From: Dehalococcoidia bacterium
GTDB lineage: Bacteria > Chloroflexota > Dehalococcoidia > GIF9 > AB-539-J10
Assembly: GCA_016930935.1 (NCBI GenBank)
Contig: JAFGFT010000003.1
Location: forward strand, 1-60,745
Direction: 5' to 3'
DNA length: 60,745 nucleotides
Part shown: one piece after another, positions 24,060 through 33,147 of the stretch
Numbering within the stretch: the stretch's first letter is position 1
Layout of the letters: the number at the start of each line of letters is the position of its first letter
Notes under the pieces: model-generated
What the model saw: only the letters and a program-made list of their open reading frames with translations
The model's database searches: none
What the model was told of the DNA's origin: nothing
Position numbers and translations under genes: made by a program

Positions 24060-25342
24060 TGTCAGTCATCGCTCTCGTTGGTGGACAGTGGGGAGACGAA
24101 GGAAAGGGCAAGGTGATTGACTCCCTTGCAGCCCAGGCCGACCTGGTGGTCCGTTTCGCCGGCGGCGACAATGCAGGCCACACTACCGTCAATCCTCACG
24201 GTACTTTCAAGCTCCATCTCATTCCATCCGGCATTTTCTATGACAACGTGAAGTGCGTTGTTGGAAACGGCGTTGTCGTGAATCCAGGCGTGCTGCTGCG
24301 CGAACTCGCCGAGTTGCGCGAGTATGACATCAAAGCAGACAATCTAGTCGTCAGCGACAGAGCGCACGTGATAATGCCCTACCACACGCTTCTCGACGGG
24401 CTGGAAGAGGAACGCCGTGGAAGCGGTGCAATCGGCACAACGAAGAGAGGCATTGGCCCCGCCTTCGTTGACAAGGTCGCACGTACGGGAATCCGGGCGG
24501 GTGACCTGCTTGATGCAGAACTGTTCAGGTCAAGGCTCGACATCGTGATGGAGCAAAAGAACGCGCTGCTTACGTCACTGTATCACCACCCTGCATTGTC
24601 CGTAGATGAGGTCTTTGAACAATACCTGGACTACGGGAAGCAGATGAGGCCCTACATAGTGGATACTCTCCCCCTGCTTCATGCAGCCATGGAGCGAGGC
24701 GACAGAATTCTGCTCGAAGGTGCTCAAGGAGCACTACTCGACACCGATTTCGGCTCGTACCCGTTCGTCACCTCATCGTCACCGCTTTCCGGCGGTGCCA
24801 CTATTGGCACGGGCATTGGCCCCACTCACATAGAGAAGGTCATCGGCGTATTCAAAGTCTATGCCACACGCGTTGGTGGCGGCCCCATGCCCACAGAACT
24901 TGAAGACGAGACTGGCAATTTCATTCGCGAGAAAGCTGGGGAGTACGGCGCAACCACTGGAAGAGCACGAAGATGCGGCTGGTTTGACGCCGTGGCGGGG
25001 AGAATGAGTGTTCAGATCAATGGAATGACTGACATCGCACTCACCCACCTCGACATCTTCGACGGTTTCTCTTCCATCAAGGTCTGCACGGGGTACCGCG
25101 TCAACGGAAAGAATCTTGCGTCGTTCCCATCAAGAGTTGAAGTACTGGAACAATGTGAGCCAATCTACGAGGAATTCCCTGGCTGGGATGAGTGCACTGA
25201 AGACATCGAAGACTTCTCTCTGCTGCCACCGAATGCCAAGGACTACATACGCGCAATCACAAGACTCGTCGGTTGCCCTGTGACGCTGCTGTCTATGGGG
25301 CCGAAGAGAGAGCAGATGATTGAGGTCAAGTCTCTGGACTGA
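24059..25342 (+). CDS. purA: Adenylosuccinate synthetase
   Basis: A 427-residue GTP-dependent enzyme converting IMP and aspartate to adenylosuccinate. The N-terminal GGQWGDEGKGKVIDSLA is the phosphate-binding loop; FAGGDNAGHT, GTTKRGIGPA and QGALLDTDFGSYPFVTSSS are further active-site signatures. It overlaps the preceding lipid gene by one base, so purine synthesis is tied to lipid synthesis transcriptionally. Confidence 0.97.
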   Translation: MSVIALVGGQWGDEGKGKVIDSLAAQADLVVRFAGGDNAGHTTVNPHGTFKLHLIPSGIFYDNVKCVVGNGVVVNPGVLLRELAELREYDIKADNLVVSDRAHVIMPYHTLLDGLEEERRGSGAIGTTKRGIGPAFVDKVARTGIRAGDLLDAELFRSRLDIVMEQKNALLTSLYHHPALSVDEVFEQYLDYGKQMRPYIVDTLPLLHAAMERGDRILLEGAQGALLDTDFGSYPFVTSSSPLSGGATIGTGIGPTHIEKVIGVFKVYATRVGGGPMPTELEDETGNFIREKAGEYGATTGRARRCGWFDAVAGRMSVQINGMTDIALTHLDIFDGFSSIKVCTGYRVNGKNLASFPSRVEVLEQCEPIYEEFPGWDECTEDIEDFSLLPPNAKDYIRAITRLVGCPVTLLSMGPKREQMIEVKSLD

Positions 25343-25385
25343 CCCCGATTCTGCCAGCTATTCGCCAACCAACAATCGGCCTGCC

Positions 25386-26279
25386 CTAGTCCATGGGCAG
25401 GTCGATTTTGTATTTCTTCAGGGTCTCCTCAATCACGCGCACAGCCTTCTCATCAGGTTCGCACAACGGCAGACGCGTCCCACCAACACGGAAACCCAGA
25501 AGGTTCATTGCATATTTCAGTGGAATGGGGTTGGCAATGCAGAACATCGCATCCACCAACGCAAGGAGATGCCGATGAATCGTCGCAGCCTCCGCCGTCT
25601 TTCCCGCAAGGAACAGGTTCATCATGTCTTTCGTCTGCGCGCCTACCAGATGCGTAATCACACCGACTACTCCGTAGCCACCCAGCGCCATCAGAGGAAG
25701 AGTGTCGCCATCGTTGCCGCTGTACACAAGGAAGTCGGATGCGACGCCATCAATAATCTCCGATATCTGATGTAGGTTCGCACTGGCTTCCTTCACACCA
25801 ACGATGTTATCCACCTTGCTGAGACGTATCACAGTCTCCGACGCAAGATTCGAGGACGTCCGACCCGGGACGTTGTACATGATACAGGGCAGGCTGGTCG
25901 ACGCCGCGATAGTGCTGAAGTGCTGGTACATGCCTTCCTGAGTTGGCTTGTTGTAGTACGGAACCACGAGTAGACACGCGTCAACACCTATCTTCTCTGC
26001 TTCTTTGGTCAATTCGATGCTTTCACGCGTGTTGTAGTTACCTGTGCCGGCAATCACCGGACCGATGCCACCCACCTCATCCTTGATCTCACCAAACAGA
26101 CGAAGCTTCTCTTCGATGGTCAGAGTCGGTGATTCACCCGTCGTGCCACTCACCAGAACGCCATCGCTACCGGACTGCAGAAGCGACCGGGCAAGCTTTC
26201 TTGCCTGTAGATAGTCGACTTCTCCCTTCTCATCAAACGGTGTGACCATGGCAGTGAGAAGTCTCCCAAGTCTGTGCAT
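25386..26279 (-). CDS. dapA: 4-hydroxy-tetrahydrodipicolinate synthase
   Basis: A 297-residue aldolase-class TIM barrel condensing pyruvate with aspartate semialdehyde in lysine/diaminopimelate synthesis. Motifs: GTTGESPTL, YYNKPTQEGMYQHF, MYNVPGRTSSNL, and the Schiff-base lysine in GVKEASAN. It is the last gene of rpsO-pnp-dapB-asd-dapA and starts directly at the asd stop. Its end converges on purA with 43 nt between and no clear terminator. Confidence 0.96.
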   Translation of the reverse strand: MHRLGRLLTAMVTPFDEKGEVDYLQARKLARSLLQSGSDGVLVSGTTGESPTLTIEEKLRLFGEIKDEVGGIGPVIAGTGNYNTRESIELTKEAEKIGVDACLLVVPYYNKPTQEGMYQHFSTIAASTSLPCIMYNVPGRTSSNLASETVIRLSKVDNIVGVKEASANLHQISEIIDGVASDFLVYSGNDGDTLPLMALGGYGVVGVITHLVGAQTKDMMNLFLAGKTAEAATIHRHLLALVDAMFCIANPIPLKYAMNLLGFRVGGTRLPLCEPDEKAVRVIEETLKKYKIDLPMD

Positions 26280-27317
26280 TTAAGTTCTCCTCTTCTTTGA
26301 CCTTATCCAGTCTCGCCTCAGGCCTTCCTCAACGATCTGGACCGCATTGAGGGCAGCGCCCTTACGAAGGTTATCACACACAATCCACATGGAAAGCGCG
26401 TTGGAACGAGACAGGTCACGCCTGATACGACCCACAAACACGTGATTCAGACCACTTGCTGACCACGGCTGGGGATAGAAACTGACGCTCGGATCATCAA
26501 GTATTCTAACGCCGGGGGCCTCTGCAAGGACTCTTCTTGCTTCCTCCGGCATTATCGCCGAATCGAATTCCACGTTCACTGCCTGGCATTGACCGAAGTA
26601 GACGGGCACTCTGACACAGGTTGCCGACACGCCGATGCTCTCATCACCAAGTATCCTTCGGGTCTCTTGAATCAACCGCCACTCACCCTTGGTATACCCA
26701 TTGTCCAGGAACACATCTATTTCAGGCAACACGTTGAAAGCAATCTGATGTGAATAAAGATGAGGACACACTCTCCGCCCTTCAAGGACGCGTTTCGCCT
26801 GGGCGGTGAGTTCTTTGAGAGCAGTCGAGGTACCACTGGATGACACCGATTCATACGTACTTACAACAATCCTCTTGATAGCGTTCACCTTGTGCAACGG
26901 ATACAGGACAACCGCAAGTTCAATCGTTGAACACCCCGGATTACCGAGCACTCCCTTGTGTCGCGCAATGTCCTCAGCATTCACTTCGGGCACCACCATT
27001 GGCACAGACTGGTCTGAAACACTCAGTCCACTGTGGTCAACCACAATCGTCCCTGCCTGCACAGCTGCGGGCAGAAGCCGGCGGCTCGCGTCAGCTCCAT
27101 CACAGAAGAAGGCAACGTCAATGCCCCGAAATGAATCAACGCTGATCTCCTCCACGTCTATGCGTTGGTGGCTGAAGAAGAACTCAGAGGAGCGATTGCG
27201 CTCGGAATCGAAAAGACGCAGAGAGGCGACGGGGAAACGTCGTTCCTCAAGGATCTTGAGCAACTCCTGTCCGACAAGCCCCTCTGCACCAACAATAGCA
27301 ATATCGCAAGCGTCCAT
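26280..27317 (-). CDS. asd: Aspartate-semialdehyde dehydrogenase
   Basis: A 345-residue enzyme reducing aspartyl phosphate to aspartate semialdehyde with NADPH. The N-terminal nucleotide-binding motif is IVGAEGLVGQELL, and the catalytic cysteine sits in GNPGCSTIE. STYESVSSSGTS and the C-terminal active-site region are intact. It lies between dapB and dapA and supplies DapA with its substrate. Confidence 0.95.
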   Translation of the reverse strand: MDACDIAIVGAEGLVGQELLKILEERRFPVASLRLFDSERNRSSEFFFSHQRIDVEEISVDSFRGIDVAFFCDGADASRRLLPAAVQAGTIVVDHSGLSVSDQSVPMVVPEVNAEDIARHKGVLGNPGCSTIELAVVLYPLHKVNAIKRIVVSTYESVSSSGTSTALKELTAQAKRVLEGRRVCPHLYSHQIAFNVLPEIDVFLDNGYTKGEWRLIQETRRILGDESIGVSATCVRVPVYFGQCQAVNVEFDSAIMPEEARRVLAEAPGVRILDDPSVSFYPQPWSASGLNHVFVGRIRRDLSRSNALSMWIVCDNLRKGAALNAVQIVEEGLRRDWIRSKKRRT

Positions 27318-27322
27318 TACTC

Positions 27323-28120
27323 TTACAAGCCGAGCAACCGGTCCAGACCAAACACGAATCCGGGCCTCTTCGTTGCTTCCTTCACAGCAAGGAGAACTCC
27401 CGGCATGTAGGACTCACGGCTTGTCGAGTCGTGGCGCAACACAAGCGTCTGCCCCTGGCAGCCAAAAATCACTTCCTGGCATGCCATGATACCGGGCATT
27501 CTTACACTATGGATACCGATACCACTTACCTCACCACCCCGTGCACCCGCCAGTACCTCTTTCTCGGTAGGAGGATACACGAAACTGGAGCCGCGCGCCT
27601 CGGCCATGAGTTTCGCCGTCGCCATCGCAGTACCCGAAGGCGCATCAAGCTTTTTGTCGTGGTGCATCTCGATTATCTCTGCGTTATCAAAGTACTTGGA
27701 AGCAATCTTCGCAAGATGCATCAACACTACCGCTGCGAGAGAGAAATTGGGTGCAATAATTGCCGTAGCCTTGTGAGCGTCACACAATCCACTGATCTCC
27801 GTCAAGTTCCCCTCAGAGAACCCTGTCGACCCAATGACCATGCTGATGCCCATGGGCAACGCAATACGGCATGCATCCATGCTCACTTGAGCACGTGTGA
27901 AATCCACAATGACGTGCGGGCATACCTTCTCAAGAAGGTCCCCGAGATTTGAGGAGAACGGAACGAGGTCTGGTGTTCCGGGAGCAGGAAAGAACGGTTG
28001 AGGGGCCACCGCTTCGACGGCTCCTACAAGGCGCAACACAGGGTCTGCGAGCACCGCTCGCACAACCTCCTGCCCAACCCTGCCCAAAGCACCATTGACC
28101 ACGACGCGCGTAGGCAACAT
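27323..28120 (-). CDS. dapB: 4-hydroxy-tetrahydrodipicolinate reductase
   Basis: A 265-residue enzyme with an N-terminal Rossmann motif VVVNGALGRVGQEVV and the DapB signature EMHHDKKLDAPSGTA. It performs the next step after DapA. ATG 28120 (MLPTRVV) is preceded by GGGGG; an upstream TTG would add five residues. It follows pnp by 62 nt, with a small hairpin (ACCTGC/GCAGGT, 28147-28161) in between that may partly reduce read-through. Confidence 0.94.
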   Translation of the reverse strand: MLPTRVVVNGALGRVGQEVVRAVLADPVLRLVGAVEAVAPQPFFPAPGTPDLVPFSSNLGDLLEKVCPHVIVDFTRAQVSMDACRIALPMGISMVIGSTGFSEGNLTEISGLCDAHKATAIIAPNFSLAAVVLMHLAKIASKYFDNAEIIEMHHDKKLDAPSGTAMATAKLMAEARGSSFVYPPTEKEVLAGARGGEVSGIGIHSVRMPGIMACQEVIFGCQGQTLVLRHDSTSRESYMPGVLLAVKEATKRPGFVFGLDRLLGL

Positions 28121-28182
28121 TGAACCCCCGAGCAACCAATCACAATACCTGCGGTGCAGGTCTGATTACTCCAGTATCAGGA

Positions 28183-30372
28183 CTAGCTTCTGGGTCTGCC
28201 CTGGGGCCGGAAAGGCCGACGCTCACCGCCGGATTCCCGAGGAGCCCCTCCAGAACGCCCGCCGCTATTGTTGCGCCGGACTCCAGAATCGCCAGACTCC
28301 CCAGTAAATACTGCCTTCCTCGACAGATTAATTCTTCCAAGGCTATCGATTTCCACGACCTTGACCGTTACATCGTCACCCACTTCTACCTCATCCCTCA
28401 CAGAACCAACTCTGTGATCTGCAAGTTCACTGATGTGGACAAGGCCTTCCTTCCCAGGAAGTATCTCAACCATCGCGCCAAAGTCGAAAATCCGAGTAAC
28501 CTTGCCCGTGTATATCTCGCCGAGCTTGGCCTCACTCGTGAGGTCCTCAACCATCTTGATCGCCCTTCGAGTGCCTTCCTCATTTGAGGACCCAATCATA
28601 ACCCTGCCATCATTCTTGACGTCAATAGTCGTCTTGGTTTCTTCAATGATGGCCCTGATGTTGCGTCCTCCAGGACCAATGAGCGCACCAATCTTCTCTA
28701 CATCGATTTTCAACTCAACGACTCTGGGAGCATGAGGACTCAGCTCCGGCCTGCTCTCACTGATGGTCTCAGCCATCTTGCTGAGAATGAACAGACGCGC
28801 CTTCTGAGCCTGCTCAAGCGCCTCGCTCAGAATCGCGGGGTCTATCCCCTGTGTCTTGATATCGAGTTGCAGCGCGGTGATGCCCTCAGCAGTCCCCGCC
28901 ACCTTGAAATCCATATCACCCAGCGCATCTTCCATGCCCTCGATGTCGGTCAAGATGACGTGATCACCACCTTCTCCGCTGATTACACCCATGGCAATGC
29001 CTGCCACAGGAGCCTTGATAGGCACACCGGCGTCCATGAGCGACAACGTAGAACCGCACACGCTCGCCATGGATGAACTTCCATTGGAGCTCAGAATCTC
29101 AGAAACCAGCCTTACGGTATACGGAAAGTCTTCCTCAGAAGGAAGAACGGCCGATATCGCCCGCTCAACAAGCGCTCCGTGACCAATCTCCCGCCGACCG
29201 GGCATTCGAAGACGCTTGACCTCCCCCGTCGAAAACGGAGGGAAGTTGTAGTGATGCATGAACTTCTTCGTCTCTTCAAGGCCCAGACCGTCCAGAATCT
29301 GCTCCTGTCTTTCCGAACCAAGAGTCGTGATAGTCAGCGCTTGTGTCTGACCCCTCGTGAAGAGTCCAGAGCCGTGCGTACATGGCAGCAATCCAACTTC
29401 GGTCGTGATAGGACGAATCTCGTCATACTTGCGGCCGTCAACATGCTGCTTGGTCTTCAGGACGTGCTCACGCACCAACTTCTTCAACTGGGACTCATAC
29501 ACATAGACAATCTCGTCTTGAGGATATGTCTCGGACCACGCACTCAGCGCCTCCGCCTTCACCTCATGCAACACAGCCGAACGATTTGCCTTGTCCGGCT
29601 GACTGAGAGCGCTGATGAGTTTTTCCTTGATGAGTGTCGAGACTCCTGCAACCAACTCGTCGGCTATCTCCCGGGGGGTGACAACCATCTTCTCTTTCTG
29701 GCATAGCGCAATCAGTTCATCCTGAAGTGCGATAATCTCACCATTGGCTTTGTGCGCGAACTGAATCGCCTCAAGGACAACCTCTTCACTGACCTCATTC
29801 GCACCAGCCTCCACCATAACCACAGCGTCACGCGTACTGCCAACAACGATGTTGAGAGTACTCTCAGGCATGGTTGCCATGTCAGGATTGATGACCAGTT
29901 CACCATTGATACGGCCAACGTGAACTGACGCCACGGGGCCGGCAAACGGCACATGAGAAATAGACAGTGCCGCGGAGGCACCTATGAGCGCGAGAGTGTC
30001 AGGATTGCACTCCTTGTCAGCAGAAAGGACAGTTGCAACCACCTGGGTTTCCCTTCCAAACGCCTTGGACAGAAGTGGCCGCAAGCACCGGTCAGTAAGA
30101 CGACACGTAAGGACTGCGTCCTCAGTGGGCCTGCCTTCCCTCCTGGGAAAACTCCCGGGAATCTTGCCCGCCGCATACAACTTCTCCTCGTAGTCAACCG
30201 TCAGAGGAACGAAGTCCATTCCACCCACTGCCTCGGAGGCAGCACACATTGTTACGAGAACGACAGAATCTCCACACCTGACAACAACAGATGCATCTGC
30301 CTGTTGGGCAAGCCTCCCAGTCTCAAGACTGAGGGTGCGCCCTCCAACGGAACGCTGTACCAGTTGAGACAT
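28183..30372 (-). CDS. pnp: Polyribonucleotide nucleotidyltransferase (PNPase)
   Basis: A 729-residue phosphorolytic 3'-5' exoribonuclease. Two RNase PH-like domains (first with KIPGSFPRREGRPTE, second with TRGQTQALTITTLG and the active-site ITDIEGMEDALGDMDFKV) flank an alpha-helical domain. These are followed by KH (IGPGGRNIRAIIEETKT) and S1 (GKVTRIFDFGAMVEILPGKEG) domains. The C-terminus is a Gly/Arg/Ser-rich tail of about 35 residues. It lies 2 nt after rpsO, the classic pairing. Confidence 0.97.
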   Translation of the reverse strand: MSQLVQRSVGGRTLSLETGRLAQQADASVVVRCGDSVVLVTMCAASEAVGGMDFVPLTVDYEEKLYAAGKIPGSFPRREGRPTEDAVLTCRLTDRCLRPLLSKAFGRETQVVATVLSADKECNPDTLALIGASAALSISHVPFAGPVASVHVGRINGELVINPDMATMPESTLNIVVGSTRDAVVMVEAGANEVSEEVVLEAIQFAHKANGEIIALQDELIALCQKEKMVVTPREIADELVAGVSTLIKEKLISALSQPDKANRSAVLHEVKAEALSAWSETYPQDEIVYVYESQLKKLVREHVLKTKQHVDGRKYDEIRPITTEVGLLPCTHGSGLFTRGQTQALTITTLGSERQEQILDGLGLEETKKFMHHYNFPPFSTGEVKRLRMPGRREIGHGALVERAISAVLPSEEDFPYTVRLVSEILSSNGSSSMASVCGSTLSLMDAGVPIKAPVAGIAMGVISGEGGDHVILTDIEGMEDALGDMDFKVAGTAEGITALQLDIKTQGIDPAILSEALEQAQKARLFILSKMAETISESRPELSPHAPRVVELKIDVEKIGALIGPGGRNIRAIIEETKTTIDVKNDGRVMIGSSNEEGTRRAIKMVEDLTSEAKLGEIYTGKVTRIFDFGAMVEILPGKEGLVHISELADHRVGSVRDEVEVGDDVTVKVVEIDSLGRINLSRKAVFTGESGDSGVRRNNSGGRSGGAPRESGGERRPFRPQGRPRS

Positions 30373-30374
30373 CC

Positions 30375-30641
30375 CTACCTCCTCAACCCTAGCCTGCTCA
30401 CAAGGGACCGATATCTGTTCACATCAGACTTCTCGATGTATGTCAGAAACCGGCGGCGCCTGCCAGTCAGTCTCAGGAGAGCCCTCCGCGTGTTATGATC
30501 ATGCCTGTTCGCCTTCAGGTGATCGGTAAGAGCCGATATTCTCGCTGAGAGAACGGCAACCTGCACCTCAACCGAACCTGTATCGCCTTCTTTCAAAGCG
30601 AATTTTTCAACTAGTTCTTTCTTCTTTTCCGCCTGCAACAT
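30375..30641 (-). CDS. rpsO: 30S ribosomal protein S15
   Basis: An 88-residue four-helix S15: EGDTGSVEVQVAVLSARI, HDHNTRRALLRLTGRRRRFLTY. It binds the central domain of 16S rRNA. The ATG lies only about 9 nt downstream of a consensus -10 hexamer with no Shine-Dalgarno, so the transcript is probably leaderless or nearly so. That would leave no room for the 5' S15 autoregulatory structure known in other bacteria. Confidence 0.97.
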   Translation of the reverse strand: MLQAEKKKELVEKFALKEGDTGSVEVQVAVLSARISALTDHLKANRHDHNTRRALLRLTGRRRRFLTYIEKSDVNRYRSLVSRLGLRR

Positions 30642-30649
30642 AATGGCGC

Positions 30650-30678
30650 ATTATAGCACAAGGCCACTACATTGACCA
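30650..30678 (-). promoter_or_regulatory. Promoter of rpsO-pnp-dapB-asd-dapA
   Basis: On the minus strand: -35 TGGTCA (30678-30673), 17-bp spacer, -10 TATAAT (30655-30650). The predicted start falls at about 30643-30642, one or two bases before the rpsO ATG at 30641. The -35 hexamer overlaps that of the divergent purF promoter. Confidence 0.7.
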
Positions 30679-30700
30679 CGCGGCATTCGCCCACTATAAT
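30672..30700 (+). promoter_or_regulatory. Promoter of the purF operon
   Basis: -35 TTGACC (30672-30677), 17-bp spacer, -10 TATAAT (30695-30700). The predicted start is near 30707, 10 nt before the purF ATG; this fixes the start codon because upstream in-frame codons would lie inside the promoter. Confidence 0.8.
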
Positions 30701-30716
30701 CACGTACAAGGCCTTC

Positions 30717-32102
30717 ATGCACGAGAGTTGCGGCATCTTCGGAGTCTTCGCCCCCGGTCTAGATATAGCTCGACTGGTGTTCTTTGCGCTATTCGCGCTG
30801 CAACACCGAGGGCAGGAGTGTGCGGGAATCGCCGTCACCGACGGTGATTCCATCGATGTGCACGCCAAGCCGGGACTTGTGTCGCAAGTCTTCGGCGAAG
30901 AAGACCTGACCCGCCTGCGCGGATTCTCGGGCATCGGACACACCTGCTACTCAACCTGCGGCTCTCATCATCCTGCAACCCCTCAGCCAATCGTGGAGAG
31001 AAGCGGAACATGGCAGGTAGCAGTCTCCCACAATGGCAACATCACGAACTCAGCAGCTCTTCGCCGCGAACTCGAACAAGGAGGGATGTCCTTCCATTCT
31101 GAGAGTGACGCAGAGGTGATTGCCAAGCTCGTCATTGCATCCCACGGGGCAACGTGGCAAGAGAAACTCACGAATGCGGTCAGTCGCCTCAGGGGAGCAT
31201 ATTCCATGGTGCTGCTCACGCCGGAGACACTCATCGCTGCGCGGGACCCGATGGGAGTCCGACCACTCTGTCTTGGCTCTCTCAACGGCGGCTGGGTGCT
31301 CGCATCGGAGAGTTGCGCACTGGACCACATAGGAGCGGAGTTTCTCAGAGACATCAGGCCGGGAGAGCTCCTGTTCCTTGGAAACACACAACACTCGATA
31401 GAGCAACCGCAAGGCGGACGCCGCGCTTCTTGCGTCTTTGAACACATCTACTTCGCACGGCCCGACAGTACAATCGAAGGCAGACTCGTCCATCAGGCTC
31501 GCCTGAAGATGGGAGCCAAGTTGGCACAGGAACACCCAGTTGACGCCGATATCGTCGTCGGAGTACCTGACTCGGCAACCACAGCCGCCATTGGCTACGC
31601 GAGAGCGTCAGGCATACCCTACAGGGAGGGACTACTCAAGAACCGCTACGTCGGACGAACTTTCATCCAGCCTGACCAGCGATTGCGAGACCTCAGGGTT
31701 CAACTGAAGTTCAACCCTCTTACGAGTCTCATCAAGGACAAGCGACTCGTAGTAGTCGACGATAGCATCGTTCGCGGCACGACAACCCCCCACGTGGTGA
31801 GTCTTCTCAGACAAGCGGGGGCACGCGAAGTGCATCTCAGGATATGCGCCCCCCCACTCCGCCACCCCTGTCTTCTCGGAGTGGATATGGCTTCAGAGAG
31901 TGAACTCATTGCCTCCCGGATGAGCGTGTCCGAGATAAAGGACTACCTGGGAGTCGATTCGCTTGGCTTCTCCAGCGTCGACGGATTGCTGGAAGCCATT
32001 GGACTGCCGCGAGACCTACTCTGTCTCGCATGCGTCGACGGAAACTACCCGCTGCCGGTTCAGTTGGAGTTGGCTGGACTGACGAAACGAGAATTGACAT
32101 GA
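30717..32102 (+). CDS. purF: Amidophosphoribosyltransferase, [4Fe-4S] type
   Basis: A 461-residue enzyme making phosphoribosylamine from PRPP and glutamine, the committed purine step. It begins MHESCGIFG: removal of a four-residue propeptide would expose the catalytic Cys, as in Bacillus subtilis. The PRPP loop is RLVVVDDSIVRGTT. Four cysteines match the iron-sulphur ligands of the Bacillus enzyme: CVFEHIYFARPDS, RHPCLLGVDM and LCLACVDGNYP. The start at 30717 follows the promoter by about 10 nt. It overlaps purM by 4 bases. Confidence 0.96.
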   Translation: MHESCGIFGVFAPGLDIARLVFFALFALQHRGQECAGIAVTDGDSIDVHAKPGLVSQVFGEEDLTRLRGFSGIGHTCYSTCGSHHPATPQPIVERSGTWQVAVSHNGNITNSAALRRELEQGGMSFHSESDAEVIAKLVIASHGATWQEKLTNAVSRLRGAYSMVLLTPETLIAARDPMGVRPLCLGSLNGGWVLASESCALDHIGAEFLRDIRPGELLFLGNTQHSIEQPQGGRRASCVFEHIYFARPDSTIEGRLVHQARLKMGAKLAQEHPVDADIVVGVPDSATTAAIGYARASGIPYREGLLKNRYVGRTFIQPDQRLRDLRVQLKFNPLTSLIKDKRLVVVDDSIVRGTTTPHVVSLLRQAGAREVHLRICAPPLRHPCLLGVDMASESELIASRMSVSEIKDYLGVDSLGFSSVDGLLEAIGLPRDLLCLACVDGNYPLPVQLELAGLTKRELT

Positions 32103-33136
32103 AAGCAGATTCAAGCAAAGACAAAACTGCACACTCCTATGCCGCATCCGGCGTCAACATTGACAACGCTGATGCGATGAAAGCCGGCATCCAACAGTCT
32201 CTTGGAGCCACTCTCGACGAACGAACGCTGGGGGTTGGCTCTTTCGGTTCTCTCTTTCGCCTCCACGGATACGAAGACCCCGTTCTCGTATCCAGTTGCG
32301 ATGGTGTCGGAACGAAGCTGAAGATTGCGGCTCTCACCGGCCACAATCGCGGCGTGGGACATGACATCGTGAACCACTGCATCAATGACATTCTCTGTTC
32401 AGGAGCCATGCCCCTTTTCTTTCTGGACTACGTCGCAATGCACAAACTCGACTCCACCCAGGTAGCAGAGATCGTTGCCGGCCTTTCGGATGCGTGCAGA
32501 GAGAGCGGCGTTGCCCTCATAGGAGGGGAGACTGCAGAGATGCCGGGGTTCTACACCGCGGGACTGTACGACCTTGTGGGCTTCCTGGTCGGAGTAGTCG
32601 AACGAAGCAACATCATTGACGGCCACTCTATTGCGCCGGGTGACAAGCTGCTGGGACTCCCTTCATCGGGATTGCATACAAACGGGTATTCCCTTGCCCG
32701 CTCCGTGTTCAACATCGACACTGACCCGAGCCAATTGGCTCGCCACATCCCGGAACTCGGAACAACACTGGCAGATGCGCTGTTGGAGCCTCATCGCCCC
32801 TACCACATGCTTCTACAACCCCACCTCAGTAGCATCAAGGGCATTGCCCACATCACGGGTGGCGGATTCGAAGGCAACATCCCGCGGATACTGCCTCAAG
32901 GCGTGGCCGTCAAGATCGACAAGACCTCATGGCAGATACCTCCCCTATTCCAGCTTATACAGTCTAAAGGCAACGTCAGTGCCGGAGAGATGTACCGCGT
33001 CTTCAACATGGGCACGGGAATGATTCTCATCGCTTCGCCGGAGAAGGCGCAGCAACTGGCACGGGATATCCCGAGTGCGTACACTATCGGAGAGGTCGTC
33101 CCTCACAAGGATGGTCCACGAGTCATTCTGAATTAA
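32099..33136 (+). CDS. purM: Phosphoribosylformylglycinamidine cyclo-ligase (AIR synthetase)
   Basis: A 345-residue ATP-dependent enzyme closing the imidazole ring. Motifs: SYAASGVNID, SSCDGVGTKLKIA, GHDIVNHCINDILCSGA, GETAEMPGFY and ITGGGFEGNIPR. ATG 32099 overlaps the purF stop (ATGA). purN, which often follows, is absent; the next gene is purH 11 nt on. Confidence 0.96.
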   Translation: MKADSSKDKTAHSYAASGVNIDNADAMKAGIQQSLGATLDERTLGVGSFGSLFRLHGYEDPVLVSSCDGVGTKLKIAALTGHNRGVGHDIVNHCINDILCSGAMPLFFLDYVAMHKLDSTQVAEIVAGLSDACRESGVALIGGETAEMPGFYTAGLYDLVGFLVGVVERSNIIDGHSIAPGDKLLGLPSSGLHTNGYSLARSVFNIDTDPSQLARHIPELGTTLADALLEPHRPYHMLLQPHLSSIKGIAHITGGGFEGNIPRILPQGVAVKIDKTSWQIPPLFQLIQSKGNVSAGEMYRVFNMGTGMILIASPEKAQQLARDIPSAYTIGEVVPHKDGPRVILN

Positions 33137-33147
33137 GGGAGAGAAGC

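Noticed and set aside
25343-25385. Terminator between purA and dapA (CCGATT...AATCGG)
   Set aside because: The stem is short, the loop long and no T-run follows on either strand.
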